NCBI GenBank assembly: GCA_026003895.1 | Contig: BPIC01000001.1 | Location: 310,001-374,000, forward strand | DNA length: 64,000 nt | Direction: 5' to 3' | Source: Dehalococcoidia bacterium | GTDB taxonomy: Bacteria; Chloroflexota; Dehalococcoidia; SpSt-223 | Part shown: one piece after another, positions 35,061-43,983 of the stretch | Layout of the letters: each line of letters opens with the position of its first letter | Numbering within the stretch: the stretch's first letter is position 1 | Position numbers and translations under genes: made by a program | The notes under the pieces: model-generated | Told to the model about the DNA's origin: nothing | Databases searched by the model: none | Seen by the model: the letters and a program-made list of their open reading frames with translations, nothing else

Positions 35061-35229
35061 CTACAATCGCCGCTCGGCGCGGGGGTAGACGATGCGCGAG
35101 ATTACGTGGTTCGCGGCGCTCGGTGCACTGCTTGTCTCGATCCTCGTTTCGTTTTCGTATCCCTATATCGTGCTCAAGCTCGGCGAAGGGCCAAATGTTT
35201 CGCTGCTCTCGGCCTTTCTCGGCGCGGCT
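35061..35229 (+). repeat. Downstream copy of 169-bp direct repeat, part of the intact OPT gene
   Basis: It begins at CTACAATCGC, so it includes the -10 box TACAAT (35062-35067), and ends inside codon 46 of the OPT gene. This copy drives and encodes the full-length transporter. Confidence 0.95.
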
Positions 35230-36894
35230 TTCCTCTTCATCGTCGCACGGCGTACGCACGGCCAAAACCGGCTGATGAACAACGTCATCCAGACTGCTGG
35301 GACGTCGGCCAGTATGACGGCCTTCATGTGTGTCATCGCCGCCGGCTTCGACTATTTGGCGCGCGATCAGCGAGTCAACGTTAGCATCAGCATCACGCCT
35401 ATCCAAATGTTCATCTGGCTCTCACTCGCCGGCGGCATCGGCGTGCTCTTCGTCCCAATCTTCCGGAAGTATTTCCTGGATGACCCGAGGATGATTTTTC
35501 CAGACGGCGTGTCGGCCGCTGAGACGGTGAAGACACTCGATTCTGAGCCGCGGGAGGCGCGAGGCAAGTTGTCGACGCTCGGCGCGAGCGGTCTGGTCGG
35601 CGGCGTCTTTGGGTTCTTGAACGATGGGCTCAACGCCATTCCAGCATGGTATTGGAACCGCGGGCTCATGATCGGGACCGACTGGAACCTGCTGTCGCTC
35701 GGCACCGGGATGATCATTCCGCTCTCGGTGGCGCTCTCTGGGCTGGCAGCGACCCTTTGCGTCTGGATCTTCGGGCCGTTGGTCATTCAGAACACCGGGC
35801 TGCAAATCGTCCAGAATAGCATCGCTTCCGAGTTCGTCCAGCCGTGCCTTGCGCTCATTGGTGTCAGCGAACTGACGACCCAGCAGCAGACCTTGTTGAA
35901 CACCAACTGCGGCACCTTGCCGGACTATCTGAGCGGGAACTATTTCGGACTGTTGCTTCAATGGACGATGTGGCCGGCGACCGGCATGCTGATCGCTTCG
36001 GCGTTCACCGCTGTCATCCTTCAGTGGCGATCGATCGTCCGTCTGTTCCGCACGCTCGGCCGGACGCGCACCAGTGCGGAGGATATCCCTCCCTCGGTCA
36101 CCATCGCTGGCGTGGCCATCTTCGGAGTCCTGCTCGCGATCTTCCAGAACACGAACTTCGGCCTGTCGTATATCGAAACGCTCCTCGCGATCGCGATCTC
36201 GCTGCCCTTGATGCTGATCGGCATCCACGTTTTGGGCGAGACGGACAATGGGCCGGTCTCGGTCACGGCGAACTCACTGCAGATCGTCTTCGGACTGATC
36301 TTTCCGGCGCAAATCGCGCACAACATGATCGCGGCGGGCATCGCCGGCAACACGAACGCTCAGGCCGAAGGGACGATGCAGGATTTCAAGACCGGCCAGA
36401 TCCTCGGCTCGACGCCACGCGTCCTTACGTGGGTGCAGCTTGCCGCCGTGCCGGTCGGCGCCGCAGGGGTCGCGATCATGTACCCGCTGCTTGTCGCCAA
36501 GTATGGTATCGGCCCGAACGGCTTGGTCGCGCCAACGGGGCTGAAGTTCGCCAACATGGCGGTGCTGATGTCGGAAGGCCTGTCGGCCTTCCCGGCGGGA
36601 GCGCTGCCGGCCACCGCCATCGCGGTTGTGCTCGGCATCCTGATCACGGTTGCCGCCCTGCGCTGGAACCTTCCTTGGCTGCCCAGCCCGGCCGGTTTTG
36701 GGTTTGGCCTGATTCTGCCCGGCACCCTGAACGTCATGATCGGCGCGGGCGGCATTCTCGGCTGGCTGTGGAAGCGGCGGTTTCTGAGCCAGTACGAAAA
36801 CTATCGCTTCACCGTCGCCGCTGGTCTGATTAGCGGCGAGGCGATTATTTCCGGCCTGTTGCTTCCTTTCCTCTCGCTCTTCGGCGTCCTCTAG
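35092..36894 (+). CDS. OPT-family oligopeptide/metal-chelate transporter
   Basis: A 600-residue membrane protein with about 14-16 hydrophobic segments. The OPT features GEGPNVSLLSAFLGAA, IFRKYFLDDPRMIFPDGVSAAETVKTL and MMIPLS/GTGMIIPLS-type helices are present. OPT carriers import small peptides or metal-chelate complexes by proton coupling. The length fits bacterial OPT proteins (about 600). The first 46 codons and the promoter are duplicated 1330 bp upstream, and the gene itself is complete. The neighbour on the right is a convergent binding-protein gene. Confidence 0.92.
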   Translation: MREITWFAALGALLVSILVSFSYPYIVLKLGEGPNVSLLSAFLGAAFLFIVARRTHGQNRLMNNVIQTAGTSASMTAFMCVIAAGFDYLARDQRVNVSISITPIQMFIWLSLAGGIGVLFVPIFRKYFLDDPRMIFPDGVSAAETVKTLDSEPREARGKLSTLGASGLVGGVFGFLNDGLNAIPAWYWNRGLMIGTDWNLLSLGTGMIIPLSVALSGLAATLCVWIFGPLVIQNTGLQIVQNSIASEFVQPCLALIGVSELTTQQQTLLNTNCGTLPDYLSGNYFGLLLQWTMWPATGMLIASAFTAVILQWRSIVRLFRTLGRTRTSAEDIPPSVTIAGVAIFGVLLAIFQNTNFGLSYIETLLAIAISLPLMLIGIHVLGETDNGPVSVTANSLQIVFGLIFPAQIAHNMIAAGIAGNTNAQAEGTMQDFKTGQILGSTPRVLTWVQLAAVPVGAAGVAIMYPLLVAKYGIGPNGLVAPTGLKFANMAVLMSEGLSAFPAGALPATAIAVVLGILITVAALRWNLPWLPSPAGFGFGLILPGTLNVMIGAGGILGWLWKRRFLSQYENYRFTVAAGLISGEAIISGLLLPFLSLFGVL

Positions 36895-37010
36895 GTCATC
36901 GCATCAGGTGCGGACCGCCGACCTCCTCTGGCATGCCACCGCCGGTTCGCCGAAGGTGGCGAAGCCCCTCGCCCGCCCCGCCGTCCACGCCCAGAGAAGG
37001 TGAGGGAGCG

Positions 37011-38237
37011 CTACCGCCGGGCGAAACCGGCGCCGCTCTCCGGCTCGGCGGTGTAGCGGGCGACGCGCACCCAAGCGTAGGAGCCACCGATATCGCGAAC
37101 GGCGTAGAAGTCGTAGTCGCCAAAATCGCGATCGCCGGCGGCGTTGAGGACAGTGCGGCCAGTGACGCCAGTGTACGCCGCGGCGGTCGTCACCAGCGCC
37201 GCCTTGTACGCGTCGACGTTCGAGACGCCACCGGCCACCGCCGCGGCGAGTGCGGCGACGAAGACCGCATCGTAGGCGATCAGCGCCACGTTGGACGGGG
37301 CAAGACCGGTCTGCGCTCGCACTTGCGAGGCGACCTGATCGTAGTGTTCGAGGCTGCCCTCCTCGCCGTAGACCGAGTTGGGGAAGTCGACCGTCACTGC
37401 AAACTGTGCGGCGCGCGGATTGTCGACGAGGGCGAGCACTTCTGCTGTGCCATCGGTGCCGTACCAGCGCACCGACACGAGCGCGGGATACTCGAGAGCG
37501 GCGTCGAAGATCGGGACAACTTCTTCGAACGCGACGAGCAGGACACCGACCTTCTCGGAGCCGGCGCGGCGGGCGGCGGCATCGACTCGGCTGTTCAGGG
37601 CCTGCAGCGGCTCGGCGAACGATGTGGCGGCCGGATCGTAGCGAACCGCCGGCTCGACCGTCCCGCCAGCCGCCCGGAACGCCAGCGTGAACTGCTCGAC
37701 GAAGTCGTTGCCGAAGACGTCGTCGCGGATGAGGGGCACGATCGTGGTCACACCACTGTCGATTACGTAGGCGGTGAGGGCGGCGGCCTGCTGGGAGTCG
37801 TCGGCAATGAGCCGAAACAGATTGTCACCGGGGATGGCAAGCGAGGTTGCGGTGCTGGCATAGCTGATCAAGACGATGCCGTTCGCGTTCGCGTAAGGAA
37901 GAACGGCGGCGGCCTGTTCGCTCGTCTCAGGACCGATGATGACGCGAATGCCCTGAGCGGCAAGCCGCTGCACGGCTGCGAGGGCACGCTGGGGGTCCTT
38001 GCCGACATCCTCCTGAACGATGCGGACACGGTAGGGCTGATTCTGGCCGAGCAGATAGGCGTTGATTTCGCGCTCGGCGATCGTCAGGGTAAGGTCGACG
38101 AGCAGGTTGGAAGACTTGTCGACCAATGCGCCGAGCACGAGCTCGGTGCCGCCCTGGGCGGCGGCTGGGCGAGCCGGAGCCGCCAGCGCCAGCAGTGTCA
38201 CCACTGCCACCATCCATCGTAGCGCTCGAACGATCAC
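37011..38237 (-). CDS. Periplasmic-type binding protein, branched-chain amino acid (LivK) family
   Basis: A 408-residue exported protein with an N-terminal signal (MVAVVTLLALAAPARPAAAQ) and a type-I periplasmic-binding fold: ELVLGALVDKSSNLLVD, IRVIIGPETSEQAAAVLPYA and VTTIVPLIRDDVFGNDFVEQF. There is no lipobox. The start is GTG at 38237 with AAGGGAGCG upstream. No Liv permease or ATPase gene is nearby, so its partner transporter is elsewhere or it serves a sensing role. It lies 21 bp downstream of the modular secreted protein and may be co-transcribed with it. Confidence 0.88.
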   Translation of the reverse strand: MIVRALRWMVAVVTLLALAAPARPAAAQGGTELVLGALVDKSSNLLVDLTLTIAEREINAYLLGQNQPYRVRIVQEDVGKDPQRALAAVQRLAAQGIRVIIGPETSEQAAAVLPYANANGIVLISYASTATSLAIPGDNLFRLIADDSQQAAALTAYVIDSGVTTIVPLIRDDVFGNDFVEQFTLAFRAAGGTVEPAVRYDPAATSFAEPLQALNSRVDAAARRAGSEKVGVLLVAFEEVVPIFDAALEYPALVSVRWYGTDGTAEVLALVDNPRAAQFAVTVDFPNSVYGEEGSLEHYDQVASQVRAQTGLAPSNVALIAYDAVFVAALAAAVAGGVSNVDAYKAALVTTAAAYTGVTGRTVLNAAGDRDFGDYDFYAVRDIGGSYAWVRVARYTAEPESGAGFARR

Positions 38238-38258
38238 GGTTGCGCTCCCTTCAGCAGC

Positions 38259-40322
38259 TTAGCGCGAGACGCGCCCAGAGCTTGCCGGCGTGACCGAAGC
38301 CGGCGGACCGGTAACTTCGAATGTGTTGGAGGCGAGATTTGCGCCGCCGGTCACCTTCCAGACGATGCTGTAGGAACCTGGCTGAAGCGCCGGTGCGCCG
38401 CGGAAGGCGTTTGGGTAGATCAGCGTCGCCTGCTGGTTGCCGGTCACGGTCGTGTCGGCATCGTACGCCTTGCCGCCCGGCGCCGAGACGATTGCGGTCA
38501 CGCGCGTCGTTTGGCCGGGTTGGCCGGTCCGATTGAGCAGCCCAAGCGAGACCTGCCCAGCGCTGACTGGCACCGGGCCGGGTGGGCCGACGGCCACCCA
38601 CTGCGCCGGCTGCGGTCCCGAGGTCGGCGTCGCCGTGGGCGGAACGGGAGTGTTCGTCCGCACCGGCGTCGCCGTGGGCGGAACCGGCGTGCTGGTCGGG
38701 ACGATGACGCTGCCGCTCACTTGGAGCACGCCAGTCTGACAGACGAAGCCATTGATGGTAAATCGATAGTAGTACTCGCCGTTAGCGTTCGGTGTCACGC
38801 GCCACGTCCAGATTGTGCCGAGCCCGCCACCGCTCGACCCGACGAACTGGGGATTGAACGGCCCGGCCAGCCCAACGTTCGTCGAGGCGCGGCGCGAGGT
38901 AACCTGAATGGTGACGGTCGTTCCCGGCGGCGGGCTGGCCGGTGAAAAGGTGATCTGCTCATCGCCGTTGCAGACGGTCGTCTGCCCCGAGACGCTAAAC
39001 GAATCGCCAGCCACCTGGCCGCCGCCTTGCACACGCCACTGCACGGTGTAGTTGCCCGGCTGGAGTGCGGGGGCGCCGCGGAAGCTCGACGGGTAGAAGA
39101 CATTTGCCCACTGGTCGGCGACTGCCGTCACGTCGGCGTCGTAGCCGACATTGTTCGGCGCAACGACACGAACGGTCAGCCGGGTCGAGTTGCCACCTTG
39201 GCCAAACTTGTTGCGGATGCCAAGCTCGACCGATCCGGCATTGGGAGCGACGGGCTGGCGCGGTACGCTCGTCTGCCACGAGGTATCGGTGACGGTCACC
39301 GAGCCCGAGGTGCAGGTCACGCCGCCGATCGTGAAGGTATAGGCGTAGGTTCCGGCGCCGGATGGGGTGAATCGCCAGGCCCAAATCGTTCCCCGGCCAC
39401 CGCCGCGCACCCCGTCGAACTGTGGGCTGAACGGTCCGCTCAGGCCAACGTTGGCCGAAGCGCGCGCCGAGGTGACTTCGACCCGAATCGGCTGGCCGAC
39501 AACGGGCTGCGCCGGGATGAAGGAGAGCTGCTCGTCGCCGTTGCAGGCCGCCGGCGGGACGGGGGTCGGTGTGACGTTGCGGTAGGGCGGCTGGACGCCC
39601 GGTGCGGCCGGTTGGGTCGCAAAGGCCGGGTAGAGCCCCGCTTCCTTGCCGAGGTCGCCGCCGTTGGCGATAACCACCTGGCCGGCAGCCGCCCACGGCA
39701 CCGCGACCCGCCATTGCTGAAAGACAACCCGCTGTGCCCGGACGACGAACACGGTGCCGAAGTCTTGGGACGCCATCGGCAGGCCATAGTAGAGGACCGG
39801 GTCCGGTTGGCTGAAGTAGACCTGGCGAATCGCCGGGTTGGCATCGAGGATCGCTTGGTGGCGAGCGGCCACCGCCGAAAAGGGCAGCCCGGAATCGCCT
39901 GACCAATCGAATGGTTTCGGCACTTGCTTGTTTTGAAGCAGCCAGTCGTCCCGGCCGGCAGCGGACAGCTCGTCCAGCACATTAACGAAGAGGACCGCCC
40001 CGCCTTGATCCGGCCGATATTGGAAGACGACCTTCTGGAAGGCTTGGACGACAAACCCGTTCCAGACGAAGCGGTGGGAAACCGGATACCCCACTTGGCT
40101 GACGCCACCGAAGCGTTGGAAGGCAGTCCAGAAGGGGATGCCATCGTTGTTCGTCACGGAATAGCCGAGCTGGCCGCCGCCGTTTTGGCCGTTGGCTTGG
40201 CTATAGAACCAGCCATTGGCAATGGGAAAGTCGTTCGCTGACTGCGCCCTGGACAGTGCTGGAACGAGGAAGGTCCCGCAGAGCGCGAGGGCGGCCACCA
40301 GCCCAAGTGATCGTCGGAGCAC
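38259..40322 (-). CDS. Secreted modular protein with two alternating repeat domains
   Basis: 687 residues with a signal peptide (SLGLVAALALCGTFLVPALSRA). The first 280 residues form a domain with WFYSQANGQNGGGQLGYSV and QVGYPVSHRFVWNGFVVQAFQK, a pattern common in Chloroflexota extracellular proteins. Four modules then follow in the order A-B-A-B. A begins CNGDEQ and contains NVG(L)(S/A)GPF(S/N)PQF; B contains FRGAPALQPG(N/S)Y. A Thr/Pro-rich linker (TPVPPTATP type) separates the second A from the second B. The start is GTG at 40322 with AGGAGAAGG upstream. It probably binds cell-surface polymer or substrate; the function is unknown. Confidence 0.82.
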   Translation of the reverse strand: MLRRSLGLVAALALCGTFLVPALSRAQSANDFPIANGWFYSQANGQNGGGQLGYSVTNNDGIPFWTAFQRFGGVSQVGYPVSHRFVWNGFVVQAFQKVVFQYRPDQGGAVLFVNVLDELSAAGRDDWLLQNKQVPKPFDWSGDSGLPFSAVAARHQAILDANPAIRQVYFSQPDPVLYYGLPMASQDFGTVFVVRAQRVVFQQWRVAVPWAAAGQVVIANGGDLGKEAGLYPAFATQPAAPGVQPPYRNVTPTPVPPAACNGDEQLSFIPAQPVVGQPIRVEVTSARASANVGLSGPFSPQFDGVRGGGRGTIWAWRFTPSGAGTYAYTFTIGGVTCTSGSVTVTDTSWQTSVPRQPVAPNAGSVELGIRNKFGQGGNSTRLTVRVVAPNNVGYDADVTAVADQWANVFYPSSFRGAPALQPGNYTVQWRVQGGGQVAGDSFSVSGQTTVCNGDEQITFSPASPPPGTTVTIQVTSRRASTNVGLAGPFNPQFVGSSGGGLGTIWTWRVTPNANGEYYYRFTINGFVCQTGVLQVSGSVIVPTSTPVPPTATPVRTNTPVPPTATPTSGPQPAQWVAVGPPGPVPVSAGQVSLGLLNRTGQPGQTTRVTAIVSAPGGKAYDADTTVTGNQQATLIYPNAFRGAPALQPGSYSIVWKVTGGANLASNTFEVTGPPASVTPASSGRVSR

Positions 40323-40546
40323 GGCCTTCTCCTGTCCTGCGCGGAATAGCGTCCGAAGCGAGATCCTCTCGGGAACGGGCGGATTATGCCACACCGGGCG
40401 CACGCTCGCGGCGGGGCGCATCCGATGGTGGTTGCAGGGCAGGGGAGCGACGAGTGGCTGGCCAGCGTCTTGCCGGCACAGCGGGTGTCCCAAGGCGTGA
40501 AGCGGGGTGGGGCTGGCCGTGAGCGGAGATCGGTCGAGGCGAAAGG

Positions 40547-41614
40547 TCAGGGCCGGTTGGGCGCGACGAGATCCTTGACTGGCGGCTCAGCAATGAGCGC
40601 GTGGAGCGGCCCTGGCTCCGGCAGCGTCGGGTCGACGAGGGCAAGTCCAGTCTCCTCCTCGTGCTGGCGAATGCGGTCTAGTGCCCGGCGCACATCGCGG
40701 TCCAGTTGCGGGACGTCGAGCACCTCCGCGGCGATAGTGTGGCGCAGGTTGCCGTCCTCGTCTGGGACAAGCCGCAACCGGCGGATGCCGTCGCGCAGCG
40801 CCCGCCGGCTCTCGACGCCGAGCTGGCCGAGCGCCACTTGAAGAACATCAAGGAAGAAGGTGCGCGGACCATACACGCCAGTGCGCAGAATCGCCTCCTG
40901 AATCTCGGGCCAGTTGGGGACGATGGCTTGCGCGGGCATCGCAAACTCGCGCATCACATCTTCGAGCGCCTCGAGCGCCTCGACGGGCGTGTAGGTGAGG
41001 AGAATACGAGCGAGGTCCAGATAGAAGGCGTAATGGGCAGCTTCGTCGGCGACGATGGTCCGGCAGATTGCGAGGAGCACGGGGTCGTGATGGCGAGCAG
41101 TCTCCGGGGTGCTACCTGCGGCCAACCGGGCGAGGTTGGCGTAGTTCAGCTTCGTCGCCAACTCTTGGAAGACGGTGTAAAAGACGATGTGGACTGGGTC
41201 GTCCCACGGCAGCTCCCAACTGGCGGAGCGGAGGTCGGCGGCGTACTGCTCGACGCGATCGGGCGACCAGCGTCCGGCGAAGAGCAACGCATTGCGCCAG
41301 AGGTCGGCATGCTTCGCCTCTTCAGCCCCCCACCGGATTTGGAACTGGCTGCGTCCGTAGCTCTCGCGGAGGAGCAACACACCTTTGGCGGTGTAGTCTG
41401 GGACGTATTGCTCGACGGCGAAATAGCCCTCGATCAGCCGGAGGATATCCGGATCGTGATCGGTGCGGATCGCCCGCCAGTCAAAGCTGGAATCGACTCG
41501 CCAAGCACGTTTCGCTTGAGAGCGATCGACGTACCAACGGTAGAGCCCACGCGTGGCGCGTTCAATCCGACGGGCGCGCTCCTCGCGCGACAGAAGCCCG
41601 ACGGGTGTCTGCAT
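40547..41614 (-). CDS. Acyl-ACP desaturase-family diiron enzyme
   Basis: A 355-residue ferritin-like diiron protein. Ligand residues are all visible: Glu68 (VEQYVPDYT), Glu99/His102 (WGAEEAKHADLW), Glu151 (FQELATKLNYANL), Glu191 and His194 (VADEAAHYAFYLDL). This is the acyl-ACP desaturase (DesA) arrangement; such enzymes introduce cis double bonds into carrier-bound fatty acids using O2. A relationship to R2-like oxidases was considered, but the EExxH/DExxH sets and length fit desaturase better. The start is ATG 41614 with GAGGG upstream; TTG 41623 is the alternative. Confidence 0.86.
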   Translation of the reverse strand: MQTPVGLLSREERARRIERATRGLYRWYVDRSQAKRAWRVDSSFDWRAIRTDHDPDILRLIEGYFAVEQYVPDYTAKGVLLLRESYGRSQFQIRWGAEEAKHADLWRNALLFAGRWSPDRVEQYAADLRSASWELPWDDPVHIVFYTVFQELATKLNYANLARLAAGSTPETARHHDPVLLAICRTIVADEAAHYAFYLDLARILLTYTPVEALEALEDVMREFAMPAQAIVPNWPEIQEAILRTGVYGPRTFFLDVLQVALGQLGVESRRALRDGIRRLRLVPDEDGNLRHTIAAEVLDVPQLDRDVRRALDRIRQHEEETGLALVDPTLPEPGPLHALIAEPPVKDLVAPNRP

Positions 41615-41808
41615 CGTTGCCAACCCTCGCCAGCCATCCCGAGAGGCTGAAGGAAACTGCAGCAGGGCACTCGTCGAGCGGCGCAGCGAGGCGGGATCGC
41701 GAGCGTGCCGGGCCCAACCTGACGGCTGGGATCTCAGAGCGGTTCTGCTAAGGAGAAGTCTACGGGATCGCTCGAAATTGTGAAAGCATGCACAAGTGCC
41801 AGATCCGG

Positions 41809-42558
41809 TTAGGCAGCAACGATATCGAGACTGACCGGCCGTCCGGCCGCATCCGCGAGCGCTGCGGCGAGCGCCGAGCCGAATCGCCCGCGCACCCAGT
41901 CTGCCACGAACGGGTTGGGGGCACGCAGCACGGCGCGGCCGTGATCCCAGCCGGCAAACGTCAGCGGCGCGATATAGGTCTCCCAGTTGGCGCGGCTGAA
42001 CCGGCTGCGCAGCCGGTCGCGGATTGCAGGCCAGTCGATCTGGGTGGAAGTTGGTTCTTGGGGGCTGTCTGTTGTGGAACGTGGATCTTGTCGGTCGGCC
42101 TCCCCGACCGGGACGGCATCGGTGTGGCCGACCGGGGGAGTCGGCTTCGCGGCTGGGGGGGAGTCGGATCGGTCGACCGGGGGAGTCGGGATTCCCGACT
42201 GGCCCCGAAAGCGGATGCGATAGACGGTGGTGCCCGTGCCGCCGTCGGGGCGCACCTGCGGCTCGCGAAGGATCAGTCCCTTTCGCTCGAGGGAGCGGAG
42301 GGCGTTGGCGGCGGTCTCGCGGGTGACGCCGGCGCCGCCATCGAGCCGCGTGCCGTCACGACGGACGATCCCGTCGGTCAGCTGGGAGAGGGAGACGGCG
42401 TCACTCTCTTTTTTCCAACCGAACGTGCGGCGGAAGAGATAGCACATGACCTTCGTTTCGGCGCCGGTAAGGTGGGGCAAGCAGACATCGAAGAACTCGT
42501 CGGGCACTTGGGTATAGCCCGGAGCGGAAAATCCCTCGAATAAGAACGGTTCAGTCAT
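41809..42558 (-). CDS. Winged-helix replication-type protein fused to a DnaA N-terminal domain
   Basis: 249 residues. Residues 15-100 (FDVCLPHLTGAETKVMCYLF, FGWKKESDAVSLSQLTDGIV, VTRETAANALRSLERKGLI) match the winged-helix domain of plasmid and phage replication initiators. A low-complexity Pro/Ser/Thr linker (110-170) follows. Residues about 178-249 (IRDRLRSRFSRANWETYIAPL, LRAPNPFVADWVRGRF) are the DnaA domain-I fold used for helicase and protein contacts. ATPase (AAA+) and DNA-binding domain IV of DnaA are absent. It starts at ATG 42558. The strong promoter and inverted-repeat array upstream suggest tight self-control. The function is inferred as a replication accessory or regulator. Confidence 0.78.
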   Translation of the reverse strand: MTEPFLFEGFSAPGYTQVPDEFFDVCLPHLTGAETKVMCYLFRRTFGWKKESDAVSLSQLTDGIVRRDGTRLDGGAGVTRETAANALRSLERKGLILREPQVRPDGGTGTTVYRIRFRGQSGIPTPPVDRSDSPPAAKPTPPVGHTDAVPVGEADRQDPRSTTDSPQEPTSTQIDWPAIRDRLRSRFSRANWETYIAPLTFAGWDHGRAVLRAPNPFVADWVRGRFGSALAAALADAAGRPVSLDIVAA

Positions 42559-42609
42559 GGCATGCACCGGGAGCAGGTGACCCGTGATCCAGCTCGCCGC
42601 CTGCTTGGC

Positions 42610-42639
42610 AGCATAGCGGCGGATCAACCGGCGTGTCAA
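42610..42639 (-). promoter_or_regulatory. Sigma-70 promoter of the DnaA-domain fusion gene
   Basis: Minus-strand TTGACA (42634-42639) and TATGCT (42610-42615) are separated by 18 bp; the predicted start of transcription is about 45 nt upstream of ATG 42558. Confidence 0.65.
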
Positions 42640-42640
42640 G

Positions 42641-42705
42641 CAACCAAGTTGACCAAACCACAATATGTTGTGCCGATTTCCACAAGTCCAGCATATAGGT
42701 TGTGG
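42641..42705. promoter_or_regulatory. Array of inverted repeats upstream of DnaA-domain gene
   Basis: Three inverted repeats lie in 65 bp: CAAC-caa-GTTG (42641-42651), CACAA-TATG-TTGTG (42659-42672) and CCACAA-N14-TTGTGG (42680-42705). The CCACAA half-sites resemble DnaA-box cores (TTATNCACA). They sit just upstream of the -35 box, so they may be binding sites for the encoded protein or for DnaA. Confidence 0.55.
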
Positions 42706-42903
42706 GGCAGTCCGCAATGACGAGGGCGCTCGGACTGCGCCGGCGGGCTGACAACATTGGGCGGGACGATTGTTGGCCGTGTGAAGTCGGCTGCCGCGCT
42801 GCCTATCGGTGTGACTATCGTCGGCTGGCAGGAGACCGCTGTTGACGGCAGCAGGTCTCTGCCGAGAAACTTCCGGGAGCGCAGTCGGTGCCTGGAGAGC
42901 AGG

Positions 42904-43983
42904 GTGGAGCGACGACGCGAAGGGCCAAATGCCGACGTTCTCGCGCCGGGGGAGACGAAACGCTCGGTTCCGACCCGTTTCGTCCTTCTGGGGGTGGCCG
43001 TGCTCTTACTCGCGGTCGGTCTCCTGTTCGGCGAGCCGGTGGCTGCGCCGGCAGGCTCACCGGAACTCGGGGTCTCGCCGATCGTGCGCCGGTCGATCCA
43101 AGAGGCGCGGAGCGCCCCGCGTCAGCAGGTGCTGGCGCCTGGTTTGGAAGCGCCGCGGGCGCGCGGGACAATCGTCGAAGACTCGTTTTTCAGCGAGATC
43201 CTCGCTCGTGAGATGCCGTATGCGATCTACTTGCCGCCAGGCTACGAGACGAGCGGTCAACGCTACCCGGTGCTGTATGCGTTGCATGGGCTGGCGGGCT
43301 ATTACGCCGAGTGGGTGGACTTTGGCGCGGTGGACGTCGCGGACAGCCTGTTTAGCAACGCCAAGGTGCCCTCGTTCATTATGGTCTTTCCCCAAGGCGA
43401 CCAGTCGTACTGGTTCAATCATCCGCAGGGCGGCGACGCCTGGGCCGACTACTTGACCGAGGAGGTCGTGCCGCTTATCGACTCGCGGTACCGGACGATC
43501 CCGCGCCGGGCAGGCCGGGCGATTGGCGGCCTTTCGATGGGGGCGACGGGTGCGCTGCAGATCGCGCTGCGCCGGCCCGATTTGTTCTCGGTTGTCGGCG
43601 CTCACAGCCCCAGCTTCCGCACGACGCCCGATGCTGATGTGTTTTGGTTCTTCAGTGACCCGATCTACTACCGGCAGTACGATCCGTTCGTGCTGGTGCG
43701 AACCACGCGCGCGGCGGAGCGGCTGCGGATCTGGCTGGACGTTGGCGATGCCGACCCGTGGCGGGATCGCACCGAGCAGTTCGACGCGCTGCTCACCTCG
43801 CGCGGCATTCCGCATCGCTTCACAATCGGCCAGGGGGAGCATGAGGGGACGTATTGGGGCGCCCGGATGGCGGACTACCTCACGTTTTATGGCTACGCGC
43901 TGATCAGTCCCGCTGGCGGCCCCGAGACGCTCGACCCGGCGTCTGTACCACCGACGCGTGTCCCGACCCGCCCTCCGAGCTAG
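42904..43983 (+). CDS. Membrane-anchored esterase (esterase D / acyltransferase alpha/beta-hydrolase family)
   Basis: 359 residues with an N-terminal uncleaved helix (RFVLLGVAVLLLAVGLLF) and a putative esterase domain: MPYAIYLPPGYETSGQRYPV, LYALHGLAGYYAEW, the nucleophile elbow GGLSMGATG, an acid residue in WLDVGDADPW and the catalytic His in GEHEGTYWG. It is probably exported and faces outside. The end is Pro/Thr-rich. The start is GTG at 42904; the open frame continues upstream to 42757, but those residues look non-homologous. Substrates could be acyl esters or mycolate-like groups; this cannot be decided. Confidence 0.85.
   Translation: MERRREGPNADVLAPGETKRSVPTRFVLLGVAVLLLAVGLLFGEPVAAPAGSPELGVSPIVRRSIQEARSAPRQQVLAPGLEAPRARGTIVEDSFFSEILAREMPYAIYLPPGYETSGQRYPVLYALHGLAGYYAEWVDFGAVDVADSLFSNAKVPSFIMVFPQGDQSYWFNHPQGGDAWADYLTEEVVPLIDSRYRTIPRRAGRAIGGLSMGATGALQIALRRPDLFSVVGAHSPSFRTTPDADVFWFFSDPIYYRQYDPFVLVRTTRAAERLRIWLDVGDADPWRDRTEQFDALLTSRGIPHRFTIGQGEHEGTYWGARMADYLTFYGYALISPAGGPETLDPASVPPTRVPTRPPS

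Noticed and set aside
40547-41614. R2-like ligand-binding oxidase instead of acyl-ACP desaturase
   Set aside because: The EExxH and DExxH pattern, ligand spacing and length agree better with acyl-ACP desaturases.
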